Assembly (NCBI GenBank): GCA_037178975.1
Contig: JASJZH010000006.1
Location: 9,238,001 to 9,302,000 of the forward strand
Reading direction: 5' to 3'
DNA length: 64,000 nt
Source: Oscheius tipulae
Taxonomy: Eukaryota; Nematoda; Chromadorea; Rhabditida; Rhabditidae
Shown here: piece by piece, positions 1-13,121 of the stretch
How positions within the stretch are numbered: position 1 is the first letter of the stretch
How the letters are laid out: every line of letters begins with the position of its first letter
Program-made: the position numbers and the translations under genes
Notes under the pieces: generated by a model
The model's input: the letters and a program-made list of their open reading frames with translations, nothing else
What the model was told of the DNA's origin: nothing
The model's database searches: none

Positions 1-272
1 TGACGCACAGAACCTTGTGGAATGCCATTCTTAGGGCACGTTTTTTGGGCTTCGTGAATTAGAACCCGTCCCTAAAATTTTCACACCCTCTTTGGTCTCA
101 CAATTGTTGGGCCACACCTTTTGTTTCGAAAACTCTTCATTGTTTTAGCCTTCTCTCTCCCCCTTCAAAATATTTGTTTCCAGCTGTTCCTGAGCACTCT
201 CGAGACTCTTTTTCTGCAATTGGTAGGGAGGAGAACTCCGAGTCTGAATTATTAACGTTAAGCACAGGGAAT

Positions 273-2696
273 AATGTCTATGCCGGCTATGGCTGCCCAG
301 CAGCATGGTGGACGTCTACTTTTGAACGTGGTACGGACGCTTACACAACAAGTGAGTCGGTTTGGGTACTATTCTAGGAAACACATTATTATGAAACTTG
401 TTGCAAGATTCTTCGAAGAGTTGTAGAAACCTGGATTCCAGCTTACAATACGTTACTTTAAAAGTGTATTTACTCGGTTAAATTGTTTTACTATCTAATA
501 TACGGACAAACAGTATTTGCTTAAAATGGGCGCCGAAGCGCGATTAACGTTTAGTCCTTGTACACTTCGTTATGAAATATGGAAGAGCATACTGTAGTCC
601 GTATATTAGGCCAACAAACTACTTCTGAATCGGTTAAAGATAGGTATACTTTACAAAAGATAACGGTGTCCGGGTATCCATGGTTACATATTATGAAAAG
701 ATCTGTAATACTTGGGAGAACATACCTGACACGAAAACGTTTTTAAAACATATTTAAACAATCTTTGAAGCTGCATGGTATGACACACCTGTAACCCAAA
801 ATAGCTGCCCTGGACTAGCCGTAATTAGAGGTATAAGAATCTGTACATTAACGTAAGTCGTAAACTGCCTTTCTGCTACGTCATTTGTTTTGTATTGTAT
901 TCTTCTGGAGAATGCTGTTCGTAATTTGCCTCATCCTTTTCTATTCGTTTCCATTTGAAACCCATTTTTGAATTTTTGTTGCTTGGAACATGTTCGTTTC
1001 TCAGATCAGATCTCCCTTGGTCAGTTTAGTTCAAGCTATCAAGAAATCTCCGCGGTAGGTATTACTTTTTTTCCTGTCTTTCTCTCCCCGAGAATTTGAT
1101 TAAACGAGCCCGACGGGTGACATTTTTCTTGTTCCTTTTCTGCCAAAGGTAGAGTATCGGGAAGGCTTCTCTCACTAGTTGATTCCTACTAATTGAAGCG
1201 TGAATCTTTTATTGTGAGCTCAGAGTAACCAATTAGGGAAAGCATGCGACTCCCCCACTCCGGAATATGTTTAGAGAGGGGAACATTTGTTGTTTGCTGC
1301 ATTTTCAATCCGTCCTGTTGTCACCTACAAAGTTAGTTAAAGTCGGGAAGGGAGGGAGAGTGAGAGAGACATGGCACAAAGGTGGTGGGAGGGGTCTAAA
1401 GGACGTTTTGAGCCAAGATTAGTCGAAAACAACGACGTCTGCACCCTCCGGAGCCTTTCCGATGTCTCTCCGGTCTCGGCGGAGTTCGCTCTAATGCTGC
1501 GGGTGTCTTCCGGGGCGTCGACCCGAATTCGCGGCCAGCTCCTATCCTATTACCGCTAGCGACCCAAATTGTTTCTGGCATGGAAGTTCTTCGTCGGCTG
1601 CTTCCCCGTCGTCACAGGGATCAGTACCAATTCGAATTGCTCAAATCCTGCTCAGCCCACGAGCTGCAACCACGCAGTCGTCAGGGTCAATCTCTGCCCC
1701 GCTATTTCTCTCACCATGAGCAGCTCGCCACTCCGGAACCCCGACCAATCTCTCCAAAGGTGAGCAGCATAACTCTTGGCTTCTCATCACAGCAAATGCC
1801 AATTAAAGGAAAAAAGAGTTGCCACGTAGGCGGCCCCTAGGTTAATAACAAGGCGTTTCGTGGCAATTTCGCGTATCCAGAACGCTAGTACTCGTGTGGA
1901 TAATAATGGCTTCGACTTCCCCGTGATTAACAGCTATAGTTCGGCGAGAAGGAGTCTTCTGCTCCATCACAATGTCCTGCTTCAACTGTCTACGAACCTC
2001 TTCTCCCATTAGCTATCTACCTCCCGTACCTAGACACCTGCCGCCAGCCACGCCTTTGTATCCTAAGAAGGTATGGGTTTCAGACCGCTTGAAAACGCTT
2101 GGAGTGGGGGTGAGGGTCTGAATTTCAAGCCTATACGATCTGCTTGCCTCGCTTAGAGGCCCGGATGATGCAGATTTACGTTTTCTTGTCATGCCAATAG
2201 GCCTGAAATTTGATCAGGCTGTTGTCTCTCTAACCTCTTCTTAGTGTGCGCTAGCTGTGTTATTGTCACATGAGCGTGGGAAGACGCAACTCTCCTCTTA
2301 GTCGACATTAGACAGCGTTCATTAATGACAACTTGAACGGCTGCCTTCACTCACATCTAATAGCATGGGCGCTAATGTATCCAGCGTGTAGGCCGCATCA
2401 CACTCTCTAAGTAGATAAGACATTCTGTTCTCTAGATAATGGCCGTCGTTAACCTACTGTAGAATGTCATTGTCCTTTGTTCTTCTCTTCATCTCTCAAA
2501 GCATTTCCCAAACGAATCAATCCCTGACAGCAATATAGACTAGATAACCAACTAGAGGTCAGACCTACTGAAATTATAAAGTTTGATATCTTTGTGAATC
2601 TGTCAAAAACCAAACCTGCTCAACTTTGCGTTACAGCTTGTTTAGAGATCTGTGGCACAACAATTGGAAGAAAAAAGTATAAAGGAGGATCCAGGT
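273..2696 (+). CDS. Unresolved multi-exon gene, Pro-rich (exon fragments)
   Basis: Several exon-like pieces lie on this strand, but I could not join them into one reading frame. At 273 a start codon opens a piece reading MSMPAMAAQQHGG and ending LTQQ before a GTGAGT donor near 352. A second piece near 1007-1052 reads IRSPLVSLVQAIKKSP between CAG and GTAGGT. A third opens at 1580 (MEVLRRLLPRRHRDQYQ) and runs Pro/Arg/His-rich to a GTGAGC donor near 1761. Further candidates near 2015-2069 (PPATPLYPKK) and 2645-2696 (RSVAQQLEEKSIKEDP) have plausible splice sites. I recognise no family. It may be one gene or two, and the phases between the first and third pieces conflict, so the model is only a guide to where coding sequence sits. 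Confidence 0.3.
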
Positions 2697-3464
2697 AAAA
2701 GTTGTAGAATGCTGAGCTACTAGTTCTGACTGTAAATGTGATATGTAGAGAGAATTTTGACTATATGCTAGGGATACTGTAGTCGTCAGAATATGAAGCA
2801 GTCAAGGAGCCTCTGTTTGGCAAAAAGGTGATGAGCTACAACTGTTCTAATGAGAAAGGAAATCTGACTTTCACCTGTTTTTACTTTTCCATGTCCTTGA
2901 CATGCTAGCTTTTCACCGATAAACTATTCATGATTCCGCCTATTTCAAGAGTTCATAAGAGCAGGGCCGTTCCACATGACGTTTGGGCTCATTTTTAACT
3001 CGAAAAGGTTCAAATGTTTGCCGCAAAGTCTCGACATTCATAAAGCTTTTATGTAGGCTTGTTCTGCATATCCAATTAGAAGAGATTTGAATGCATTTCC
3101 CACCTCAGTTCCTTTAGTGTTTTTTTGTTATTTCTTATTGACGGCGCTCGATTGACTTCACACATTTATGTGTTAGACATCTTTCCGAGTCCACCCTCCT
3201 GGTTTCAAGAATAGTTCGTGGTCTGTTAACGGTCTCTAGACTACAGTTGCTTAGCAGCCTAGACAACATCCCCATGGTTCTCTTGAGGACATAGACAAGC
3301 AATTGCTGGTGGTTCTTAAACACTCTCTTATTTTCTCTCAGTTGAGATCACCATATAGTATTTTTCCCGTCTTCCCCGCTTTCCGCTCAGGTTCCGGTCA
3401 GCCAGGCGTTTGCTAGGCTCCGCCCTCACATCGGGACTAAACCAGCCGCTCGACAACTACGAAG

Positions 3465-5527
3465 ATGGTCGACCTCGACGATTACATGGTAACTTAGTCA
3501 TTACACCTCTATTTTAATTATTGAGTACTTTAAACTGTTTTTGCGAAACCCTTAAACGATCCATCACAACCATAGCAATTTGTGAAAGATGTGGTAGCAT
3601 CTACAGAAGCTTAGACATAAAAGTTAGACACCTTATCTTTTTTAAAGCTACGCTTATAAGGGACATCTAAACGATTACTTGTCCAAAAAAATCGGAAAAA
3701 AATGTCTTGGGAATTAATTCTTAGCGTCTTCGGGTTAGATACAGGTCTTAATGGACAACTTTACGAATCCTTAAGTATCAAGGTTCGATGTTCTTGATGC
3801 GAGTCATTGCATCTCTGAGTCTGGACTTGAGTCATCTAACCACGGAACACACCGTAGGCACTACGACGACAAACAAATAAAACACGGAGTGCGTGGGATA
3901 AAGCCTTCCTATTTTAGAGGAGTGAAGAGGTCATCGACTACGTGGGTGAGGGACCAGCTAATCCTGACCGCAGCACCTTTCTTGGATTTGTGGCCAGTCC
4001 GGAGGATGCTGGAATGGGTCAAGGAACTAGTGTGTAAGTTTGTTTTTAGAAAGAGTTGGAAGTTAGAGAGTTTGGGGTGCGTGCTGCACGCGATGGAACT
4101 TTTTGAAGTCTACAAAGTTCAAAAGTTAGATCAAGGTTGAAACTGCAATTATATAACTTTGGTTGAAAGTATGCGGTATTCATTCGATGTAGTCATTCCT
4201 TTTTTCCCTAAACTTTACAGCTGAATTCTCAACTTCTTGTAATCGTTAAAATTTCAACTTTAAACCCATCTCAAAGCTTGAATCTCGAACACTCTTTGGA
4301 ATAAACTACAAAAACCCAAAGATGGGAAGTTATAGTTAATGGTAACATCATGTTAGTTTACAGGCATTTAGACAAGACCCATACCAGGCCAAGCAATGGA
4401 CTTCTAATAACTTTATATCAAGTGGTCATGTGTTACTCCTCCTTTTGTCAAAAATACAAAAAGCATCAAAACCCTCGTGATCTCATTTTTCAGATTTGAG
4501 CGTGAAGACGCGGCTTACGAAAAGGCAATTTCCGAATGTCATCGAATTCGCGAGTCTCAACACTATTCCGAAGGAGTCCTCCTCAAATGTGTTGAGAGCA
4601 AACGTAAGTAGCAGAAACTCGGATGTTAAATGAAACTTCAGCCTTGTTTCCCTTCCTACATCTGTGTCAGTTTGTTGACGGCGACTCTTACCAGCGAAGA
4701 AATGAAATGGATGACATGATTAGAGATTGTTGTGCGAGCAAGGGATCACTCTATGGTTAGTTTGTATCCATTCACCGGAAAAAGCTTTTTAGGTGGGTAT
4801 GAGGAGGTCTACTCCATTCAAAAAACCTCGGCGGCAGCAGAAAGTCGGCTTCCGACTCACCGACACGCAGGATTTATCACAGTCGGCTTCAAACTGCTCG
4901 ACGATTCGACCAAACAAGCCCATTTGGAGAAAACATGGCTCAATTGGACCGGTGCCCGGGAGATTTACAAGTACGCGCCGCGAACCTGGAATCTGCGCCG
5001 GATATCCTTGTTGCGGTACTTTGGAAGGTAGAGCCAGACATCCGCTCCCACAAACATTTTTTCCTATTCAGACATCCTAGTCCGTCACGCCCGTTCGCCT
5101 ACTTGTTATTGTGTGAATTCGGCTCAATACTGCATCCTGTCAACACAGTGCAAGCCTTAGATATGTGCGAACGATTACGAGTACGGAACTGCGGGCATGT
5201 CGCCCTGTTCCAGGTACTTAGTACGGGGGATCTAGAGACAGAAAGACAGAGAAACTAAGAGACAGAGAGACAAAGAGAAATAGAGACACAGAGACAGAAA
5301 GACAGACAACTTTTCAGGTTCATACGGTGTATACCCCACTGGCTAGACCAGTGAGTCGCGCTCGACCACAGGAAATGGGAACTCCTAAACGGAATCCGAT
5401 GATGCGAGGATTCTCCCAAGATGTGGATTGCCACACGGAGCCAAGACGTGGGCGTCTGCGTGTCAGACAAAAGAGTCTACAGGTAGTTCTTAATAAACCC
5501 AGTAATGAGAAAGATTCAGTACACTGA
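3465..5527 (+). CDS. Orphan multi-exon protein, about 330 aa
   Basis: I do not recognise this protein. Seven exons join with consistent phases. Exon 1 begins MVDLDDYM, with donor GTAACT near 3489. The next starts at 3918 (RSEEVIDYVGEGPANPD) and ends at a GTAAGT donor near 4034. The following exon begins FEREDAAYEKAISECHR. A roughly 38-nt intron leads to PLFPFLHLCQFVDGD, then GGYEEVYSIQKTSAA, then HPSPSRPFAYLLL, and finally VHTVYTPLARPVSRARPQ through to a TGA ending at 5527. The last intron (about 5213-5318) contains a GAGACAGA-type repeat. The C-terminal part is Arg/Pro-rich and basic, while the N-terminal part is acidic. No signal peptide or membrane segment is visible. The weakest point is exon 1, separated from exon 2 by a long (about 430 nt) intron. 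The rest is supported by frame continuity. Confidence 0.6.
5228..5313. repeat. GAGACAGA-type degenerate short tandem repeat inside an intron
   Basis: A purine-rich run of imperfect 8-nt units (GAGACAGA, AAGACAGA, GAGACAAA) fills most of the last intron of the orphan gene and stops just before its TTTTCAG acceptor. The same motif recurs in introns of other genes and between genes in this window. Confidence 0.85.
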
Positions 5528-6361
5528 CGAGCAGTATCACCAAATGCATCGCAACTCCCCGGTTTAATGAAGAAGACGTAGTGTAGTCATTATCTTCCCA
5601 TATCACAAGAAAAAAACCTTGAGAGTATCATCATGTGTGTATAAATATACGTCGTGGTGTCCCCCAAGATGGGCAATAAATATTTCAGAATCACATCGGG
5701 GCGGTGTATCCACATGACAATGTCGACAAGTCTTCCGCAATAAGATCAGGTGAACAGACGGAAAGTTCTGAGAGCTGTTGCATTGTTTTGAAATTGAGAG
5801 GACAGATATCAATAATACAGATATTGTCTAAAAGTAGCACAAGAAGTTGTTGTTTTGAATTTACAAGGCCCTGTTCCCGGCTTCTATTCTATTCTATTCT
5901 TCTTCTACGCAATTTGTGTGCTAGACATGAGTCACCCTCCCAAAGCCATTGTTGAAACAACAGCTTTGTAGTAACTAGTAGCAGATCGCTATTACTTCGC
6001 ACAATCTATTGCAAAACACGATAGCTTGTGTCGTAAAATCCCACCAAACATTTCTTGCAGAATCTCTATGCAGTCACCGGTGTTAATAGTCGACTTAAAA
6101 TTAGTGTCAAGTACATCACGTAATAGTAATCATAACTTAACAGAATCAAATTTGAGGTAGGTTGTTGCTATAGACGATCACAAAGACACATAGCGATGTG
6201 AGGAAGACGCTCAAATACCAACAATAAACTTTCGGTTACAGACTTCGGAAACTTAATCACTTGTTATTTACTTGGAAGTAGCACTTATTGAATCATCGGA
6301 ATTATAGTATACTCGTGCTTTATTCGTTTTTTACCCGTACAATTGAGCACACTGAAAAAGC
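5528..6361. other. Intergenic stretch, nothing recognised
   Basis: This lies between the orphan gene and the convergent GPCR gene. It is AT-rich, with short open frames that lack splice-site support. I see no repeat of note apart from a short TTCTA run near 5883-5902. Confidence 0.5.
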
Positions 6362-7725
6362 TTATACACCAGTACTAGCAGTAGAAAGTGTCTCTAGCCG
6401 CTTAATATTTCTAATCGATACTCTCCACTCTCCTACTGTCTTCTTGAGCATTTCCACGAAACTCGGGTTGAGCAAGCCGTAAAGGATCGGGTTGGCAACG
6501 TTGTTCAGCATGAATATGCTGAAAATGCATATTCTTCGGAGATGAGGGATTCCTCGTACCTGTGCGTTATTAAGCTAACAAAGTATGAGTAGTTTACGCC
6601 GTCTTGGACGAAAATTTGTCCGTCGGTGAACTCCAGGGCGACTGATGCTGCATTGTGGGGTAGAGCGCTGGACATGAAGACGACTATGAAGGCGACCAAG
6701 ACGCAGACATTTCGTCGAGTTTGCGAAACCAGTTCGCACTTTTTCTGGCTCTAAATAGGGTTTATGTACCATTGAGGGTCTTCCCGTACCTTCTCGACAG
6801 TCTGACACTGCTGATCCACCTTAACGATAGCCGTCATGAGTGGCATCGAGGCGGCTAATACGATCGAGCGTTCATTCAGCTTTCTGAAAATGCATAGAAA
6901 TTCCTGATGAGACTTTTTCCTCACTTTAATTTATTGCGTGTCCTGGTTCGTAGGGTTGAGAAGACGCAGAAGTAGCAGAAGAACATGACACCGCAAGGTA
7001 TCAAAAACTGGGAGATCATGACGAAAATGGTGTAATATCTAGACAAATATTGGCTTCTGTCACGAGTGTTTTTCACAAAATACCTTCGTACATCATCATC
7101 TGGCCATTCTTCCGTACAAAATTTTCCGCAGAGCCCCTCAATGTCCACAACTTTCATGTACCAGGAGTACGGTAGGGTCATAAGAGCAGCCGTTCCCCAG
7201 AGTATGGCCATTATCCAGCGGGCATTCTGCAAAAACGCGTGATATCTACCCTCAATTACTGTCAAATTACCTTTCGCGATATTCGACGCAGATGAGGCTT
7301 AACTATGAGGCAATATCTGTCTATAGCTATTACGGCTAATGAGAATGTGGCGACAAAGATGCTGGTACCCTGAAATTTACAATATAAGAAGCTAGGACAA
7401 TGTTTACCTGTAGCCAGGGAAGACTATGACAGAGCAGTTCTCCAAAATACCAATTTTTGAAAATGCTCGTGGCGGGAGTAATGGGTAGGGAGAATATGCA
7501 CACCACCAGATCCGACAGTGCCAAATTTAGCATGAACATATTTTGGACGGATTGTAGTTGGCGATTCCGTAGTGTCAGGTATAAGACGGCCAGATTTCCT
7601 CCGACTCCGAGCACAAACTCGAGACCATATATACAAGCAAATAATAGAATGATCGTCGGCTGCAGTGAGGGATCGTCAACGTGTTCGATGTAGACTTGAC
7701 ACATGAAGGAGACGAAATTTTCAAA
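6362..7725 (-). CDS. Rhodopsin-family GPCR, neuropeptide receptor type (5' end missing)
   Basis: This is a seven-transmembrane receptor assembled from minus-strand exons, read from high to low coordinates. TM1 and TM2 carry LEFVLGVGGNLAVLYL and NLALSDLVVCIFSLPITP. Extracellular loop 1 has the W and Cys of FKNWYFGELLCHSLPW, and TM3 ends in the DRY motif (AIDRYCLIVKPH). TM4 is in WIMAILWGTAALMTLP, loop 2 holds the partner Cys, and TM5 is FLIPCGVMFFCYF. TM6 is VCVLVAFIVVFMSSALPHN and TM7 has the NPxxY-type motif NVANPILYGLLNP. The stop is TAA at 6362-6364. Introns at 7370-7407 and 7227-7270 are 38 and 44 nt. The layout resembles NPY/NPF-like peptide receptors, which signal through G proteins at the plasma membrane. 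Peptide GPCR is secure; the ligand class is inference. The first exon visible opens at an acceptor (7725), so the true start is upstream and not placed. Confidence 0.9.
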
Positions 7726-7929
7726 CTGGAAGCAGCTTTGTCATTATGTGAAAATGCGAAAAAAGGCTTTTTGGATTATTAGAGGTTGAAGGCTCGGAGG
7801 ATCTTTGGAAACCCTTGAAAGTGGCAATAGATAGACTTTTACGTAGCAGACAGGATCACAAGACCAATTCCGAGCTTTACAAACTGGATAGTAGTGACCT
7901 GCCCCGACAAATTGCCCCGGCAAAATCAC

Positions 7930-10900
7930 TTAATCGCTGATAAATAAGGCTACAAGAACTAAAAACAACGGAAATTGGTTTATGGAGGCGTGGGTCGACT
8001 TATTATTGTCAACTAAAAAGAAGTGTTTGCTCGGATATGACTAGGAGTGCTGGAACATTGCAACATATCAGAAAGCCTGTTTTTCAGCGTCTAGAAGCAA
8101 AGAGAACCTAAAAGAAGCGAACGAGTGGTGGAGGAGGATTGACAGAATGAGCTCCCATCGGGATTGAGAGACTAAGATGATGGTTACTGCAACAAGAGGA
8201 AGAAAGAAAAACGGAGCGCCCTTTGCAGCCACCATTGTGCGTTTTGCGGTACTCTATTATGACATGCAGTTCAGGAAGCGAAAGGGCTTCTCAGGAAGCC
8301 ATAAATTGAACACCTTCAAGAGTCGAAAAAAAGACGGTTGGATTATGAAGAAGACACATGTATATGGGTCAATTTTTAAGTAGTATAAGACTTGAAGAGT
8401 TATGCATAGGAAAACAATGGTCTCTGTGTCTTTCACTCACTCTCTCCCGAGTAAACAAACACATTTGTTCTTCTTCGAAAAATGAAGGTTCATGCGGTTT
8501 AAGTCTTTTGGTAATGCAGAGAAGGCCACACAGGGGGGCTCAATTACTAGGAGGAACCTTCTTGGAGCCAAAGGAGTTACCCGCGCTTTCTCGTTGAATG
8601 GAAGGAGCAATTTGTGTGGACTGGCTTTTGATCCAGTGGGTTCTAGGAACTTTGCACAAATTGCCGTGAAATTTAGTAGGTGGTAGAACTTTGGAGGGAA
8701 GGATCCTTATAAGGTAAAGATACTTCATTAAATGTTGAAGCCCGTCAGTACTGCACTAATCTTCAGAACAGAAGTCAAATACTTGTTTTATGCTCTTAAC
8801 AAGTTAATATACTATTTTAGACTTTTTTACATGATGTTTTGTACAACTACGCAAGTGAATAAGCTATGGTCCGTTTCGATATCCCGATATCAACACCGAA
8901 GCTTGTTACTGCACAATCAGTACACAGAAACGAGGTCGCCCCTGTTACACTGTTTTGGTGTCTATGTCTCTCAGTCTAAAGCATAAAGTAGCCCTTGTAT
9001 CCATATGTACAATCACCGGCAGTTTGACCAGCAAGGGTCAAGTTAAGAGCTACTACCAGTGAATGCTCCTGGCTTGGTAGTATGACCGAAGTTTATCTAC
9101 GAAACAGGGAAATTGTTTAAGAAAGTCCAGACTGAGTGTTGCGGGCAAGCACTGATACGTTTCAAAATTTGATATGCGGGAAGCCGCCGAAGCTATAGGA
9201 AGGATGAACTGTGTAAATAAACAAGAACGTTGATCTTCCGTGATTTCGTCGGATAAGCTCTGGCTTTTTGCTTTCTGTTCTAGATCGAAAGCGTCATTTT
9301 CGTAGACGAGTACGCCATTGAGCCCCCGAAGAGTTTTGTGATTTATGTCCAGAGAAAGGCGCCATTGACATTATCGTCAAGACTTCTCACGAAGGTGGGA
9401 TTTCAAGAGTGAACTATAGCAGAATAGAAATCAGAGAACTATTTTCTGAACAAACGAACAACAACAGAAGGATTCTCTGAAGGTCAACTCGCCAAAATAC
9501 AATCGTTAATGTGATTAGCAGAGCTGGTTTGTGCAGGGGGCGTGCGAGAAAAGGTGTAGACTTGTGGCCCTAATTAAACTGCACTGATTTGTGAGTAAGC
9601 CGTGGGAGAGAGCACAGCTCAATTCTTGCCATGGAAAATGGCTGGAACGTGTTCAGAAAACCATAAACCGCATCATCTAATAGTGCTGTTTGTTAACTGA
9701 GCTTTTCAAGAAATCATTTGGGCCTGAAACCTGGAGAGCAATTAGTTTTCACATCTTTCAATAGGCTGGAACTGAGAGAGGGGGGATTAAGACTGTGACG
9801 CTCGAATGGAGCCTTTCTGAAGATCCTTCTCTTCCTGACAAAATGATCAAGTCTCTATGAAAGGTGTGAAATAAATACTGCCGAACTTGGTTCAAATCCC
9901 AGGAAAAAGTTGTTGCCTTATTTTAAGCGCAATTCAGGAAATTGACTTTCTCGATTCGAGGTCTGCATCAGGGGAGCATTCCCCAAATGATGAACTAACG
10001 TTCAATGTTCAAGATTTTGCTCACTTTGAATGTGGGGAAACAATAGTGTAATATGATAGCTAGAACTTCTTTTCTTGGTAGGTAAGCTATACGTACGGCA
10101 GCCTACACAGACTAGATTGAAGGAGAGAGACCAAAAGCACTAGGTAAGGCCATGTAAAGTGTTTCAAATCCTAATTTTAGTTATTCTCCAGAAAAACTGG
10201 AACAAGTCACAGAGCTGAAGGAGTTGCGTTTTTCTTACCCATTTAAACATGGTACCGCTTGATCGCAATAATTACTGTAAACACGGGTCGGTTAGCGAGG
10301 AATTCTAAAGTTTGGCTAGGACGTGATGATTCTTTAAAAGTATAGACATTAGTTGCGATCATGAAGAGTTGTGGTAACAACAAAGTTCTAACCGCTCGCG
10401 CTTCGAAATCTTACTATGAACAGAGCCATTACTGAACTTGTGAAATCAGAAACAAACACTGTTTTTGTTGTTTCGATTTCCAACCTGTATGCCCAAAAGG
10501 TTGTCAGCAAACATGGTCGAAAGCTGACTGTTTGAACGGCGCTACTGTCTCTTTTCGAGTGGAAATTTCACACAAATATAGCACAATGAATGATGAAACA
10601 TAGTTGCTCTTTATTCAAAATATGGGAGAAACAAAAAATATCCAAATACTTGGTAGTTTCTCTATGACACTAGGAACTAAGGTGCATGTTTCTGGAAGTG
10701 AGACCCAAGACTCTCGAACAAAAGATGTTGTTGGATGTAAGCAAGACCGCGAGGAAAAATATGATTACTATCCGGAAGTGAGTCTTGTTTCTGTGTTATT
10801 ATTCCTAAGAGGAGCAAAAATCCGAGGAGAAGATTCTTGAACTTGAAAAAGGAGGAAGCTTAGCTTCGTGACTCTAGATACGGCTTCAACCACCCTCTTA

Positions 10901-11718
10901 AGAAAATCAGGATATCATCGTTTTGTTTCCTCCTTATCCAATTCGCTTTTTTCGTACAATTCCATGCAGCATAGGACAGAATCGGACACAACAGTGACAA
11001 GATTAGCATTTTCGAGGGCTTTCCAGAGCAGAGTCGAAAAGATGAATGTGTTCTCAGTAGATATTAAAAGAGGACAGACGTAGCAGGCTAGCTCAAGAAA
11101 GGCCTGATCCCTGACAATGAGAAGAGAGGAATATTCTGCGGCTTGAAAGATCAGGGAAAGATCCTAGAGAAGCCAGAAGAGCGAGATAGATTGTGAAATT
11201 GACCGAGAGGAGAAATGTCGTAAGCAACCTTGCAACATTAGACTATGATTCTGAGGCTCTGCAAGATCAACAATATGGGAGAACTTTTGTTCGGTTCGTT
11301 TTTAACGAAAGCATATGTAGCACAATATATACGATATTGACAGGAAAAAACCTGAAGAAGAGCGGATGAAAACACAAAAACGAGAACAACAAGCTCAAAG
11401 ATACCAGGTGCTACTGGATTAAACTGGGCCGCATGTTTTCTATACTTGTTTGTAGTTTTTTGACCTTGGCTACTCTCGAGAACCGTGGAGTAAGTGGGTG
11501 GTTCAATGTAACTATAACTAGTTGTAAGTTCTCGAGAACAAGATTCATGCGGTTCTAAACCTTGACCCCCTTTGGATGTGAAATAAAATCCTCACTTGAC
11601 ACGTCACAGAAGGAGAGAGAAAAAACTTTGAAACTGAGAACCAGTAAACATTTATGATGGCTCTATTTGCTTATAGGACCGCCTAGAATTGAATAGTCCG
11701 GAGGATCTGTTGTTGTTA

Positions 11719-11759
<41 letters not shown>

Positions 11760-11947
11760 GTGAGAGTCCAAGTTTCAAACTGAGACGGAAGGTGTCGCTC
11801 TCGCATGACACATAGGGGGCTATGACCTTTTGATCGACGCTCTCAGAAGTTTTGTACCCGTTCACTGAATCGAGCACAAAAAAAGGAGAAAGCAGCTAAT
11901 CAGAAAATCAAAATTTATCTATCAAGTCAAATTAAGAAGGCTTTTTC
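7930..11947. other. 4-kb gene-free stretch
   Basis: No exon chain with consistent splice sites was found on either strand. Short open frames (for example 10604-10840) lack supporting neighbours. A consensus-like RNA polymerase III B box (GGTTCAAATCC) occurs near 9890-9900 without a clear A box, and a GA microsatellite lies near 11723-11756. The stretch may hold the promoter and missing first exon of the GPCR. Confidence 0.5.
11723..11756. repeat. (GA)n microsatellite
   Basis: An uninterrupted run of about 16-17 GA dinucleotides, followed by GTGAGTGAGAG. It lies downstream of the first srx-like gene. Confidence 0.95.
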
Positions 11948-12960
11948 TTAGGAAGACGTTCGTTTGTAGAAAAAGTGGAAGAATACGACTACGACACTGA
12001 AAACGATCCTCCTATAAATTATTCATCAGAATCAACAAACCTCTCCAAGCAGTGGGACATGATCTGAATAAACGGCCCTGTTAACAACTTCCACAAATGT
12101 TCCTGGAACAGGTCTCGAAAGTTGCAGACCCACGTAAAGGTCGCGAAACTCCAGCAGATTATTTGAGAGGGAGCTTGAGCAAACAAAAGCCACTGCCTTC
12201 TGTTCCGAAGAAGTCCCTGATTTCGGGATCTCACGATAATTTGGGCGAAAGCGATCATTGCCAAGGTTAGAGAGACACAAAGGACGGGAAAGACTATGTA
12301 GTACGCAGCGATGAAGTCTATCTTGCCACAATCGAATGATGGGTAGAATAGATTAAAGGTATCTGGATCGAACTCAACCCAGCAGCCTGTAAATGTTATA
12401 TGTTGGAAGCTATAACGTCTCCAAAACAGATTCGAAAGCTCGTACTTTCTCAAACTTGCAGGCACATTACTGGAGCCAACGTTAGTGACAGATGCGCTAT
12501 AAACTAACCGTAATGTGACCAGTACAGTGCTATTCCGATGGCCCAGGAAATGATAGCAAAAATCTGAAGAATATATTAATGAAAGAAGCCAGCTTACCGT
12601 AGTATTCCTCATCGAAAAGATAGCGGAATAATGAGTAGGACAATTGATTGCTGCTAGACGATTCAGAGATAGGAACACTTCTGTCGGAGTCAGAACCGAC
12701 CAGAACAGAACGGCCATCCCGTCAATGGGTCGGCTGTACAAGACTATTCCGTTGTAGTGCCTATACAGTTGGTTAGGGACTAAACTTTATGTTTGTTACA
12801 ATAAAATCTTAAGCGGAATGAATATTCCGTACAGGAGACCATCTCCAAAGTGAGCAGCAGATCTGGCTAGGACGATGGTAGTGAATGGTGACCGATTGGA
12901 TGGGCAATGTTGAAAGGAGTAGAACATGTAAAGTGAACAGCATATTGTAATAGCACCAGG
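11948..12960 (-). CDS. Serpentine 7TM chemoreceptor, srx-like (copy A, first exon missing)
   Basis: A seven-transmembrane receptor of the nematode chemosensory type, expected in sensory-neuron cilia; the ligand is unknown. The exon starting at 12960 reads PGAITICCSLYMFYS and carries an early TM segment. The next includes LNRLAAINCPTHYSAIFS, a hallmark block of srx/srt receptors. A 34-nt intron (12564-12597) then leads to the helix IFAIISWAIGIALYWSHY. After another intron come the two loop Cys (GCWVEFDP ... FDCGK), the helix IVFPVLCVSLTLAMIAF, the block GLLRNRRQWLLFAQAPSQI and the last helix. A 44-nt intron precedes VVVVFFHFFYKRTSS and the TAA at 11948-11950. It aligns with copy B exon by exon. 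A first exon equivalent to copy B's MVAADWQ exon was not found, so the copy may be incomplete. Confidence 0.85.
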
Positions 12961-13121
12961 CTGAAAAGAGTCTTTCTTTGTCTTTCACATGCTTTTCCGA
13001 CTTCTAATTTTTTGGAAACAATATTTTCACGAGCTGTTAATTATTGATTATCAAGCCACATATTTCGAGGCATTCCAATTGTCTATACCATTGAGCGCGA
13101 GCCGTGTCTGTCTGTCCGTCG

